In this document: one piece after another, positions 25,732 to 33,953 of the stretch
How positions within the stretch are numbered: position 1 is the stretch's first letter
Layout of the letters: each line of letters begins with the position of its first letter
DNA from: Pacificimonas sp963710205
GTDB taxonomy: Bacteria > Pseudomonadota > Alphaproteobacteria > Sphingomonadales > Sphingomonadaceae
Assembly: GCA_963710205.1 (NCBI GenBank)
Contig: CAVPZG010000001.1
Span: 1-64,000 of the forward strand
Direction of reading: 5' to 3'
Length of the DNA: 64,000 nt
The notes under the pieces: model-generated
Seen by the model: only the letters and a program-made list of their open reading frames with translations
Told to the model about the DNA's origin: nothing
Database searches by the model: none
Made by a program: the position numbers and the translations under genes

Positions 25732-25769
25732 CGCGCCCACAACGAAAATTCCGTTGTGGGCGCGTTTTT
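25732..25769 (+). terminator. Strong rho-independent terminator of rpsA
   Basis: A perfect 13-base-pair stem, CGCGCCCACAACG with CGTTGTGGGCGCG around the loop AAAATTC, is followed by TTTTT. It closes the rpsA transcript 20 bases after the stop. Confidence 0.95.
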
Positions 25770-25849
25770 GTTGAAAAAGCTGCTTTGCGTTAGTATGCCA
25801 CATAGGCTTGTTTTTGTGATGTGCCTGATTCAATTTTGAGGGGTATGAA

Positions 25850-26128
25850 ATGATCCGTTCGGAACTCGTGACTGCGGTCGCGGAAGCGCATCCTCATCTG
25901 TCCGCACGCGATTCGGAGCGTGTCGTGGCAACCATTTTCGATACCATCATCGGAGCATTGGCCGATGGCCGGCGCGTGGAATTGCGCGGCTTTGGCGCCT
26001 TTTCGACCCGCGCCCGCGAGGCCCGCACGGGACGCAACCCGCGCACCGGAGAATCGGTGAAGGTCGAAGCCAAGAGTGTGCCGCATTTCAAGGCGGGCAA
26101 GGATCTGCGGGAACGCCTGAACAAATAA
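25850..26128 (+). CDS. ihfB: Integration host factor subunit beta
   Basis: The 92-residue DNA-bending protein starts MIRSELVTAVAEAHPHLS and has the HU/IHF signature GFGAFSTRAREARTGRNPRTG, where the Pro intercalates DNA, then SVPHFKAGKDLRERLN. It pairs with IhfA, encoded at 50524. It has its own transcription unit after the rpsA terminator. Confidence 0.95.
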   Translation: MIRSELVTAVAEAHPHLSARDSERVVATIFDTIIGALADGRRVELRGFGAFSTRAREARTGRNPRTGESVKVEAKSVPHFKAGKDLRERLNK

Positions 26129-26209
26129 AGGCCGGGCCAGGGGCTTTCCCCTTCCGCTCCCCCAATGGCACTTGTATGACAGGCGTCACAATCGGGGAGA
26201 AACGGTTCC

Positions 26210-27628
26210 ATGGTCGCGACAGAGGCTTCAGCGGAGGGCGGTGATCGCTGGTCTTCGCGCGCAGCATTCATACTGGCCGCCATTGGTTCCGCTGTTGGTC
26301 TTGGCAATCTCTGGCGGTTCCCTTCGGAAGCCGGAACGAATGGCGGCGGTGCCTTCGTCATTTTCTACATATTCTGCGTTGTCCTGATCGGCCTGCCCGT
26401 TTTGCTCTCGGAAACGCTGATCGGGCGTCATGGCCAGGCTGCGGCACCCGAAAGCGTCCGCAAGCTGGCCCGCGAGTCGGGAGCCTCCGAGAAATGGGCG
26501 GTCCTCGCCATCATCGGCGCCATCGCGGCGTTTCTCATCATCAGCTTTTACAGCGTCCTTGGCGGCTGGGTCCTCTACTATGTCGGGCAGTTCGCCGGCG
26601 ATCTGATGCGATCCCTCGGGAATTTCACAGGCGGCGCGTTCCAGGGCGTTCCCGCGGAGGAAGTGCAGGCCCTGCTGCCCGCCCTGTTCCAGGACAATGT
26701 CACGCTTCTAAGCCTGCATGCCGTTTTCATGGGCATCACGATCTTCGTGGTCGCGCGCGGTGTGTCGGGCGGTATCGAGCTTGTCGCCACCTGGCTGATG
26801 CCCGCCTTTTTCTTTCTATTTCTCGGCATCACCATTTACGGGTCATTCACAGGCGATTTCGCCGAGGCCATTGCCTTCCTGTTCCATTTCGAGCCGTCGA
26901 AGCTGACCGGTAGCGTCATGCTGTCAGCGCTCGGCCAGGCCTTTTTCTCGCTTTCCCTCGGCTCCGCCCTGATGATCACCTACGGCGCGTACGCAGACAG
27001 GAGCGTCAACCTGGCGGGCACCAGCGCCATCATTGCCGCCGCCGATACCTCCGTTGCCATCATTGCCGGCCTTGCCATCTTTCCCATTGTCTTCGCAGCA
27101 GGCCTGGCGGTGGACGGCGGACCCGCATTGATGTTCCAGACGCTGCCAACCAGCTTCATGTCCATGCCCGCGGGATCGCTGATCGGTTTCCTGTTCTTCG
27201 TCATGGTGTTCTTCGCTGCCCTCACCAGCAGCGTCGCCCTTCTGGAAGCGCCGACCGTCTGGATCATGGACACCTTCAACTCCGCGCGCCGCCCGACCGC
27301 CATTCTGGTCGGTGGCTGTGCCTTTCTGATCGGCATCGCGGCCGCCCTGTCGTTCAACATACTGGCCGAATTCCAGCCGCTGTCCTTCATTCCCATTTTC
27401 GAGGGTCAGGGAATATTCGATATTCTCGACACCATCACCGGGAAGGTCCTCCTTCCCGTGGCCGCGTTGCTGACGGCCATCTTCGTCGGCTGGGTTGCGG
27501 ACCGGAAGCTGGTCGACGCCGAGAACGGCATCTCGGGCGGCCTGCACCTGACGTACCGTTTCCTCATCGCCTGGCTTTGCCCGGCGGCCCTCATCGCTAT
27601 CCTCATGTTCGGGCTATTCGCTTCGTAA
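26210..27628 (+). CDS. Sodium-dependent transporter, NSS/SNF family
   Basis: The 472-residue inner-membrane protein opens with the family signature: WSSRAAFILAAIGSAVGLGN, then LWRFP and NGGGAFVIFY. It has about eleven to twelve hydrophobic helices. Bacterial members carry amino acids or related amines with sodium; the substrate here is not evident. It lies 13 bases before an APC-type amino acid permease, so the two are probably co-transcribed and may share a role in amino acid uptake. Confidence 0.9.
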   Translation: MVATEASAEGGDRWSSRAAFILAAIGSAVGLGNLWRFPSEAGTNGGGAFVIFYIFCVVLIGLPVLLSETLIGRHGQAAAPESVRKLARESGASEKWAVLAIIGAIAAFLIISFYSVLGGWVLYYVGQFAGDLMRSLGNFTGGAFQGVPAEEVQALLPALFQDNVTLLSLHAVFMGITIFVVARGVSGGIELVATWLMPAFFFLFLGITIYGSFTGDFAEAIAFLFHFEPSKLTGSVMLSALGQAFFSLSLGSALMITYGAYADRSVNLAGTSAIIAAADTSVAIIAGLAIFPIVFAAGLAVDGGPALMFQTLPTSFMSMPAGSLIGFLFFVMVFFAALTSSVALLEAPTVWIMDTFNSARRPTAILVGGCAFLIGIAAALSFNILAEFQPLSFIPIFEGQGIFDILDTITGKVLLPVAALLTAIFVGWVADRKLVDAENGISGGLHLTYRFLIAWLCPAALIAILMFGLFAS

Positions 27629-27641
27629 AGGGAACCCACAT

Positions 27642-29216
27642 ATGTTTTTCGGCCGTGTCAAACCTCTCGACGCCATTCTCGCCACTGCTGAAAAACATGC
27701 GCTGACCCGCACGCTTGGGGCCGTGCAGCTGACCCTGCTGGGCGTCGGTGCGATTATCGGCACGGGCATTTTCGTCCTGACGTCGGAGGCGGCTCAAAAG
27801 GCCGGTCCCGGCATGATGTGGGCGTTCGTCATCGCAGCCCTCGTCTGCGGAGTTGCCGCGCTCTGCTATTCGGAGCTTGCGTCGATGGTCCCTGTCGCGG
27901 GCAGCGCATATACCTATACCTACGCCGTCATGGGGGAATTACTGGCGTGGACGGTCGGCTGGGCGCTCATCCTGGAATATGCCGTCGCCGCCAGTGCCGT
28001 CAGCGTCGGCTGGTCGGGTTACTTTGTCGGGCTACTCGCAAGTTGGGGGCTAGAGCTGCCTATGTCCGTCACGGTCGGTCCCTATGCGGGCGGCATCGTC
28101 AACCTGCCTGCGCTCGTGATCGCGCTTCTTGTGACCCTGCTGCTGATGGTCGGAACGACGGAAAGTGCGCGGGTCAACGCCGTCCTCGTCGCCATCAAGG
28201 TCACGGCGCTGACAGTCTTCATTGCCCTCACCCTGCCCGTGATGAACGGCGCGGAGTTTGAGCCCTTCATGCCCAATGGCTGGTTTGGGAATGGACATGG
28301 CGCCGGACTTGGCGCGGTCGGTGCCGCGGCGTCGATCTTCTTCGCCTATGTCGGCTTCGACGCCGTATCCACCGCGGCCGAGGAAACGAAAAACCCGCAG
28401 CGCAATGTACCCATCGGCCTGATCGGTTCGCTCGCGATCTGCACGATCTTCTACCTGCTGGTTGCTGCCGGCGCGATTGGCGCGGTCGGCGCGCAGCCGA
28501 TCGCCGGCGCCGATGGATCGGTGATCCAGCCCGGAACCCCTGAATTCGCCAGCCAGTGCCAGGCGATGATCGCCGCCGGCACAGAGCCGCTGGTCTGCAG
28601 TCACGAGGCACTTGCCTTCGTGCTGCGCGACATCGGCTGGGAGCGCATCGGCGACCTGATCGGCATTGCCGCGTTTCTGGCACTCCCGTCAGTCATCCTG
28701 ATCATGCTGTTCGGCCAGACACGCATTTTCTTCGTCATGGCGCGCGACGGCCTGCTGCCGGCAAAGCTCGCCACCATTCACCCGAAATGGAAGACCCCGC
28801 ATATCGTCACGATGATTACCGGCGTGGCTGTCAGCATTTTCGCCGCCTTTCTGCCCGTCGGCAAGCTGGCCGACATTTCCAATTCGGGAACCCTGTTCGC
28901 CTTCTTCATGGTGGCGCTGGCCGTCCTCATCCTGCGCCGCGTGCAGCCGGACAGGCCGCGCCCGTTTCGCACGCCGCTGGTCTGGATCGTCGCCCCGTTG
29001 GCAATGGCAGGTACGCTGGGGCTGTTCTTCAACCTGCCGTTCGAGGCGAAGCTGGTCCTGCCCATTTGGGGCGGTCTGGGGCTTGTCGTCTATTTCCTCT
29101 ACGGCCGCCGCAAGAGTCATGTCGGTCGCGGTCTGGTGGAAGTGCACGAGGCGGATGCGGATGCACCGCCCGTCCCGCTGGCACCCATGCCGGGGAGCGA
29201 TTCCAATAATCGCTAG
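27642..29216 (+). CDS. APC-family amino acid permease (cationic amino acid transporter type)
   Basis: The 524-residue membrane protein has the APC opening LGVGAIIGTGIFVLTSEAA, about twelve to fourteen helices, and the FFAYVGFDAVSTAAEE motif of helix 6 plus RIFFVMARDGLLP, as in CAT-type permeases. Substrate is unproven, probably an amino acid. AAGGGAA lies seven bases before the ATG. An EcfG-like promoter for the following hemerythrin gene begins 20 bases after its stop. Confidence 0.9.
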   Translation: MFFGRVKPLDAILATAEKHALTRTLGAVQLTLLGVGAIIGTGIFVLTSEAAQKAGPGMMWAFVIAALVCGVAALCYSELASMVPVAGSAYTYTYAVMGELLAWTVGWALILEYAVAASAVSVGWSGYFVGLLASWGLELPMSVTVGPYAGGIVNLPALVIALLVTLLLMVGTTESARVNAVLVAIKVTALTVFIALTLPVMNGAEFEPFMPNGWFGNGHGAGLGAVGAAASIFFAYVGFDAVSTAAEETKNPQRNVPIGLIGSLAICTIFYLLVAAGAIGAVGAQPIAGADGSVIQPGTPEFASQCQAMIAAGTEPLVCSHEALAFVLRDIGWERIGDLIGIAAFLALPSVILIMLFGQTRIFFVMARDGLLPAKLATIHPKWKTPHIVTMITGVAVSIFAAFLPVGKLADISNSGTLFAFFMVALAVLILRRVQPDRPRPFRTPLVWIVAPLAMAGTLGLFFNLPFEAKLVLPIWGGLGLVVYFLYGRRKSHVGRGLVEVHEADADAPPVPLAPMPGSDSNNR

Positions 29217-29235
29217 GGTCCATTTGCGTAGTCGT

Positions 29236-29261
29236 GGAACCAGCGGAGCCTACACCCTGTT
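29236..29261 (+). promoter_or_regulatory. EcfG-like (general stress sigma factor) promoter
   Basis: GGAACC (29236-29241), 16 bases and TGTT (29258-29261) match the alphaproteobacterial EcfG consensus GGAACC-N16/17-CGTT with one mismatch. Transcription would start about 30 bases before the hemerythrin gene. Control by the general stress response is inference from the motif. Confidence 0.5.
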
Positions 29262-29298
29262 GATATGACACAGAGCGAACAATCAAAGGGTGACGACA

Positions 29299-29880
29299 AT
29301 GGATATCTGGACGCAAATCGAGAACGACCACACGGAAATCAAGGCTGCCGCGAAGGACGTGCTGCATGCCGCAGGCGATGGCGGTCCGGGTGGGCGCGAC
29401 AACCAGTTCGATATTTTCGACACGATGCTTCGTCGTCACCTTGCGGCCGTGGAGGACGTCGTCTTTCCGCCGCTTGAAAAGGAGGGCTCGACGAGCGCCA
29501 AGATCCATGAGATCGCTCAGCATCACAAGGCAATGCGCCGCGATCTTTCGGCACTTGACCGCGCGGACAAACAGGATCCGACCTGGACCGCAGAACTGGA
29601 AGTCGTGATGAGCCAGCTGGATAAACTTTGCGGGCGCCACGAGAAGCTGATCGAAAAGGCGCAGCCACTGGTGAACAGCGAAGACGGCTTGTCGCTCGGC
29701 GAAAAATATACCCGCGCCAAGCTGAAGCGTACGCCAGGCGGTGCCACCGACTGGAAGAAAGTCGGGATCGGCGCTGGCGCGGCTGTCGGCGTAGCCGCTG
29801 CTGGCGTCGCCATCGCGGCCGGTGTCAAGCACTACCAGAAAACGAAAGCCGACAAGGACACGGACAGCGCAGGCGCCTGA
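29299..29880 (+). CDS. Hemerythrin HHE domain protein with C-terminal membrane anchor
   Basis: The 193-residue protein has a four-helix hemerythrin-like bundle in residues 1 to about 130 with the metal-ligand His pattern: NDHTEI, RRHLAAVEDVVFPPLE, AQHHKAMRRDL and CGRHEKLIEKA. A Gly/Ala-rich hydrophobic helix (IGAGAAVGVAAAGVAIAAGV) near residues 160-180 would anchor it to a membrane, with a charged tail. HHE proteins bind di-iron and react with oxygen, nitric oxide or peroxide. The ATG at 29299 is favoured over a GTG at 29290 because AGGG is better spaced. An EcfG-like promoter precedes it. Confidence 0.85.
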   Translation: MDIWTQIENDHTEIKAAAKDVLHAAGDGGPGGRDNQFDIFDTMLRRHLAAVEDVVFPPLEKEGSTSAKIHEIAQHHKAMRRDLSALDRADKQDPTWTAELEVVMSQLDKLCGRHEKLIEKAQPLVNSEDGLSLGEKYTRAKLKRTPGGATDWKKVGIGAGAAVGVAAAGVAIAAGVKHYQKTKADKDTDSAGA

Positions 29881-29922
29881 CCACCTATGGCGGCGTGACG
29901 CGGCCCGGCTAACATGATACAA

Positions 29923-29954
29923 CCCTCCGGACCGAAAAGGACCGGGGGGTTTTT
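29923..29954 (+). terminator. Rho-independent terminator abutting the next start codon
   Basis: CCCTCCGG, a mismatch, CC, loop GAAAA, GG, a mismatch and CCGGGGGG pair throughout with a single G-U, and TTTTT follows. It would end the hemerythrin transcript. The next gene starts at 29956, so its only purine-rich ribosome site, GGGGGG, sits in the 3' arm of this hairpin. Confidence 0.8.
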
Positions 29955-29955
29955 C

Positions 29956-30375
29956 ATGGCTGAAAGGGCACTGCCGCGCAGTTTCTGGATGATTTCGGGA
30001 CTGTTGCTGATCTGGCAGCTGATCGGCTGCGCGGCCTATCTGAACGAAATGACGCTCGACATGTCCGAGGTCGAGCCGGAGCTCCGCGCGATCTATGATG
30101 CCGTGCCCATGTGGGCGGCATCGGCATTCGCGATTGCCGTTTGGGCCGGACTTCTGGCGGCCATCGCACTTCTTCTCCGCAGGAAAGTCGCAGTAATTCT
30201 CTACATTGTTTCGTTCATCGCCATCGTCGTTCAGAATATCCACTGGTTCTTTCTGTCCGGGACATTCGAGGTGCTGGGCTACCAGTTCGCCATCATGCCG
30301 GCGGTCGTCCTGCTGATCGGCATTTTCGCGATCTGGTACAGCAACCGCGCGGCAGCGAAGGGCTGGCTGAGATAG
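29956..30375 (+). CDS. Small integral membrane protein with four helices, unknown function
   Basis: The 139-residue protein has four hydrophobic helices: about residues 13-30, 50-72, 76-98 and 105-125. The first ends LIWQLIGCAAYLNEMT, the second is followed by LLRRKVAVILYIVSF and VVQNIHWFFLSG. Similar proteins are often labelled sugar transporter in databases, without evidence that I know of. The ATG at 29956 directly follows a terminator; the frame is open from 29914. No function is claimed. Confidence 0.7.
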   Translation: MAERALPRSFWMISGLLLIWQLIGCAAYLNEMTLDMSEVEPELRAIYDAVPMWAASAFAIAVWAGLLAAIALLLRRKVAVILYIVSFIAIVVQNIHWFFLSGTFEVLGYQFAIMPAVVLLIGIFAIWYSNRAAAKGWLR

Positions 30376-30377
30376 AT

Positions 30378-30750
30378 GCCAGAGGGTCTGTAAGCCGGGT
30401 TCTGTTCACCTCCGAGGAGGCCTGGCGATCATTCCTCTAGGAGCGGGATTACTCCCGCCCTCAAGCGACCAACCCGGACGACAGGCCAAAACCAGGCCCA
30501 TGCGCCGTCCCTATTCGGTCTTGCTCCCGGTGGGGTTTACCTTGCCGGCCGCGTTGCCGAAGCCGCGGTGCGCTCTTACCGCACCCTTTCAGCCTTACCC
30601 GCCAGCCTTTCAAAAGCCATTGGGCGGTCTTCTTTCTGTGGCACTTTCCCTGGGGTCGCCCCCGCCGGGCATTACCCGGCACCGTGGTTTTGTGGAGCCC
30701 GGACTTTCCTCGGTATGGCAAGCCATAACGCGATCGCCCGACCCTCTGGC
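30378..30750 (-). ncRNA. rnpB: RNase P RNA (class A)
   Basis: Read leftward from 30750, the RNA begins GCCAGAGGGTC and ends GACCCTCTGGC, the two arms of helix P1. Inside are the conserved GAGGAAAGTCCGGGCTCC of CR I and, towards the 3' end, ACAGAACCCGGCTTA of CR V. About 373 nucleotides is normal. It is the catalytic RNA that cuts 5' leaders from pre-tRNA. The ends are set by P1 and could differ by a few bases. Confidence 0.95.
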
Positions 30751-30760
30751 CTCACATCCC

Positions 30761-31468
30761 CTAGATACGCGGCAGGTCGCTGCCAAGTATGAAGTCTTCG
30801 GGCGCACCCGCTTTCAGCAGCTGAAACAGGATCGCGCGCGTTTCCGCATCGATCTCGCCGTCCACTTTCCCCGGGCGCCATCTCAGCTGAAACGCACTCA
30901 GCGCCGCCTTCATGTTGCTCGCCTCATAGCCAAAACGCTGAAGCCCGACCTTCATGCCCTTGTCGGACCAGTTCGGGTCGAGGCCGGCCATGGGCCGGGA
31001 CTGCGCCAGTCCGGCGGCCGCAAGACGCTCCCAGGGAAACAGTTCACCAGGATCGACCTTTCGCCCCGGCGCAAGGTCGCTATGGCCGATGACATTGCGC
31101 GGATCGATATCGTGGCGCTTCAGGATACCCGCCAGCAAATCCTCCAGCGCCAGCATCTGCGGCTCCGGGAAGTCGACATAGCCATGTTCGATACCCGGAT
31201 TGGCAAGTTCGATGCCGATGCTTGCGCTGTTTACATCCCGAATGCCGCGCCAATAGCCCACGCCCGCGTGCCAGGCCCGCTTGTCTTCGGGCACCAGCCG
31301 GACGACCGTGCCGTCCTCGGCAATCAGATAATGCGCCGATACCTTTGCTTTCGGATCGCGCAGGCGCGCCTGTGCCGCCGCTGCGGTTTTCATGCCGGTA
31401 TAGTGGATGACGACGATCGAGACAGGCAGCCTGCGCTCGTCGTAATTTGGCGACGGACTTTCAATCAT
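30761..31468 (-). CDS. N-acetylmuramoyl-L-alanine amidase (AmiD/AmpD type) with peptidoglycan-binding domain
   Basis: The 235-residue Amidase_2 enzyme has zinc ligands in VVIHYTGM and GHSDLAPGRKVDPG and the catalytic Glu region SIGIELANPG. Residues about 175-225 form a peptidoglycan-binding-1 domain (LQRFGY...SAFQLRW...GEIDAETRAIL). It cleaves the muramyl-alanine bond in peptidoglycan or its fragments. I see no signal peptide, so a cytosolic recycling role like AmpD, or an unusual export, are both open. It overlaps the EamA gene by four bases and precedes RNase P RNA. Confidence 0.9.
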   Translation of the reverse strand: MIESPSPNYDERRLPVSIVVIHYTGMKTAAAAQARLRDPKAKVSAHYLIAEDGTVVRLVPEDKRAWHAGVGYWRGIRDVNSASIGIELANPGIEHGYVDFPEPQMLALEDLLAGILKRHDIDPRNVIGHSDLAPGRKVDPGELFPWERLAAAGLAQSRPMAGLDPNWSDKGMKVGLQRFGYEASNMKAALSAFQLRWRPGKVDGEIDAETRAILFQLLKAGAPEDFILGSDLPRI

Positions 31469-32361
31469 CGCTCGTTCCGGCTGATCATCTCGCTTGCCAT
31501 CTCCGGCTGTTTCGCGGCGCTGCGCCAGGTGATGATGGCGACACCGACGAAACTTACAAGAGCCCCGATGACGAGGCTAGCGCTGACAGGCGTGCCGAAA
31601 ACGGCAACGGCGATGCCTGCGGATATCAGCGGCGTCGGCAGGGTCAGAGGCACGATGGTGGACACTTCATAATGCTGCAGCAGCCAGCTCATCCCCGCAT
31701 GGCCGACCAGTGATGAGAATATGGCGGAAAAGGCAATCCAGCCCCATATATCGAGCGGCAGATTGCCGACCGATGCGAGCGCACCCGGCTCGAAAATGAG
31801 CGATGCCGTGCCCAGGGCCGGAACGCTGACAAGCGCCAGCCAGCCATGGATGTTCATCACATTGACGCCCTTCAGCTGGCGAAAGAGCAGGGAGCCTACC
31901 GCCCACAACATGCTGGCAACAACGGTCAGCGTGACGCCAAACCATTCGCTCAGGATCGCAGGGTCGAATCCCATGATCGCGACACCCACAAAGGCCAGGC
32001 TGACGCCAGCGATACGAAGCCACTTGATCCGCTCGTGCAGAAAGATAACCGCCAGAATCAGGCTGAAGGGCGCACCCAGCTGTCCGGCGATCGCAAGCGC
32101 GGCGACATTGTCCGTGACGGCCATGGACAGGTTCACGAATGCCATGAAGGCCGCGCCCGCGACCAGGCCGGTGATGAAGATACGGCGCATCTGCCCCGGA
32201 ACCCAGCGGATGAAGGGGATGCAGACGAGAAGGGCAATGCCGTAGCGCAATGTGACGGCGGCCAGGGGATCGATGGCTTCCACCGCCAGCTTCACGGCAA
32301 TGATGTTGAGCGCCCAGCAAAGGTCGATAAAGAGAATGAAGGCAAGGTGGATCGGGCGCAT
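31465..32361 (-). CDS. EamA-family (DMT superfamily) transporter
   Basis: The 298-residue protein has ten hydrophobic helices in two EamA repeats; the first begins ILFIDLCWALNIIAVKLA, the second ASMLWAVGSLLFRQLKGV. Such proteins export amino acids or other small metabolites; substrate unknown. Its stop overlaps the amidase start by four bases, so the two form an operon. It is divergent from the short-chain dehydrogenase gene 91 bases away. Confidence 0.9.
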   Translation of the reverse strand: MRPIHLAFILFIDLCWALNIIAVKLAVEAIDPLAAVTLRYGIALLVCIPFIRWVPGQMRRIFITGLVAGAAFMAFVNLSMAVTDNVAALAIAGQLGAPFSLILAVIFLHERIKWLRIAGVSLAFVGVAIMGFDPAILSEWFGVTLTVVASMLWAVGSLLFRQLKGVNVMNIHGWLALVSVPALGTASLIFEPGALASVGNLPLDIWGWIAFSAIFSSLVGHAGMSWLLQHYEVSTIVPLTLPTPLISAGIAVAVFGTPVSASLVIGALVSFVGVAIITWRSAAKQPEMASEMISRNER

Positions 32362-32452
32362 TGTGCGCTGGCCCTACATGCTGCGCTGCAGCATGGGAAC
32401 GAAATTCATCTGCCGCTCGCTGACAGGACAGTCATGCAAGGGAGACATATCA

Positions 32453-33124
32453 ATGCCATCCGTTCTCATCATAGGTGCCAGCCGGGGTATCGGCCGTGAA
32501 TTCGTCACGCAATATCTGGAGGACGGCTGGACCGTATACGCGACGGCGCGAAAGGAAGACGATCTGACCGACCTGAAAGCGGCAGGCGCGCACGCCCATA
32601 GGGCTGACACCGCCGACGAAGGCTCGCTGAAGGCGCTGGCCGGTGACCTTGAAGGCAATCTCGACCTTGTCGTCGTCAATGCAGGTATCAGTTCCGGCAG
32701 CCATGAAGCGACGCCCGGCGACATCGACAGTGCCGACTGGACGAAGGTCATGCAGGTCAATGCGCTTGGCCCGATCCTCGCCGCGCGGCAACTGGGCGGA
32801 AAGATCGCCAAGGGCGGGACGTTCGCGGTTCTATCCTCCATCATGGGGTCGATCGGCGAGAATGAGATGGGCGGGTTCTACAGCTACCGGATGTCGAAAG
32901 CGGCGGTGAATGCCGGACTGAAATCGCTGGCACTCGCCATGGAAAATGACGGCGTCGGCGTCATCGCGTTACATCCGGGGTGGGTAAAAACCGACATGGG
33001 CGGTGCCAATGCCAGCATCGAAGCGACGGAATCAGTTAGCGGGCTGCGGTCCGTGCTGGCAGCGAAAGCCCCGAAGGATGGTCGCCTGTTCGTGAACTAT
33101 AAGGGCGAGGATCTGCCTTGGTAG
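32453..33124 (+). CDS. Short-chain dehydrogenase/reductase
   Basis: The 223-residue classical SDR has the NAD(P) motif IIGASRGIGREF, the NAG motif (VVVNAGIS), the catalytic Ser in AVLSSIMGS and the YRMSK (Tyr-x-x-x-Lys) pair. Substrate is not evident. The ATG at 32453 follows AAGGGAGA; the open frame reaches back to 32252 without good support. Its last 89 bases overlap the end of cheR on the other strand. Confidence 0.88.
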   Translation: MPSVLIIGASRGIGREFVTQYLEDGWTVYATARKEDDLTDLKAAGAHAHRADTADEGSLKALAGDLEGNLDLVVVNAGISSGSHEATPGDIDSADWTKVMQVNALGPILAARQLGGKIAKGGTFAVLSSIMGSIGENEMGGFYSYRMSKAAVNAGLKSLALAMENDGVGVIALHPGWVKTDMGGANASIEATESVSGLRSVLAAKAPKDGRLFVNYKGEDLPW

Positions 33125-33953
33125 CAGGCTTGTAGAAACCGCGGCAGTTCGGATCGGGCTGGAAGACCTCGGCCTGACCGAAGACGGTCTCCGCAGCGCC
33201 CAGGATCAGAAGGCCGTCATCGGCAAGGGCAAAGCGCAGATTGTCGAGCGCGCGCGCCTTTTCTTCCTTGCCCAGATACATGAGAATGTTGCGCGCGAAT
33301 ATGACGTCATATTTCCGGCCGGTGGGGGGCACGGCGCAGAGATTGCGCTGTTCGAAACTGACACGGCGGCGAATGGACTCGTTCAATGTCCAGTTGTCGC
33401 CGATCTTTTCGAAATGGGCCAGCAGCCGCTGTGTCGACAGTCCGCGCTGTACCTCGAACTGGGTATAACTGGCGCTTCTGGCGCGGTCGAGCGCGGCATG
33501 GCTGAGATCGCTTGCCGCGATATCCACCGTCCAGCCCGTCCAGTTCGCGCGCTGCTCTTCCAGTTGCATGGCGATGGAATAGGGTTCCTGTCCGGTCGAG
33601 CAGGCGGCGGACCAGATCGAGATACGGCGGCTGGCGGCACGCGCGATTTTCAGTCCAGGTAGGACGGTGCGGTGAAGTTCCTCGAAAGGCAGGATATCGC
33701 GAAAGAAGAAGCTTTCATGATTCAGCATGGCCTCGACGACCTCGCGTTCCAGCATCATCAGGCCGGGATCCTGCGAAGTCAGGCGAAGCGCAAGCGCGTC
33801 GAGGCCGGTATAGCCTTCGCGTCGCAACAGGCGTCCCAGACGCGCGCCAAGCAGATAGGCCTTTTCAGGCCGCAGGTTTAGGCCCGCCTGCCGTTTCAGC
33901 AGAGCCGCAAAGACGGCGAAACTCGCAGGGCTGGGGGCGGGCAGCGGATTCAT
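33036..33953 (-). CDS. cheR: Chemotaxis protein methyltransferase CheR
   Basis: CheR methylates glutamates of chemoreceptors with SAM. The 305-residue protein has the all-alpha N-terminal domain (FFFRDILPFEEL at its end), then the SAM domain with IWSAACSTGQEPYSIAM and VIFARNILMYL. The start at 33953 overlaps the cheB stop by four bases (ATGA). About 30 residues after GFYKP lie in the overlap with the dehydrogenase gene and are not expected in the family, so the tail is probably neutral. Last gene of the chemotaxis operon. Confidence 0.92.
   Translation of the reverse strand: MNPLPAPSPASFAVFAALLKRQAGLNLRPEKAYLLGARLGRLLRREGYTGLDALALRLTSQDPGLMMLEREVVEAMLNHESFFFRDILPFEELHRTVLPGLKIARAASRRISIWSAACSTGQEPYSIAMQLEEQRANWTGWTVDIAASDLSHAALDRARSASYTQFEVQRGLSTQRLLAHFEKIGDNWTLNESIRRRVSFEQRNLCAVPPTGRKYDVIFARNILMYLGKEEKARALDNLRFALADDGLLILGAAETVFGQAEVFQPDPNCRGFYKPATKADPRPYSSRTGDHPSGLSLPARTAAR

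Noticed and set aside
25770..25849. Promoter of ihfB (TTGAAA and a downstream TATGCC)
   Set aside because: The -10 match is too poor to claim, though some promoter must lie here after the rpsA terminator.
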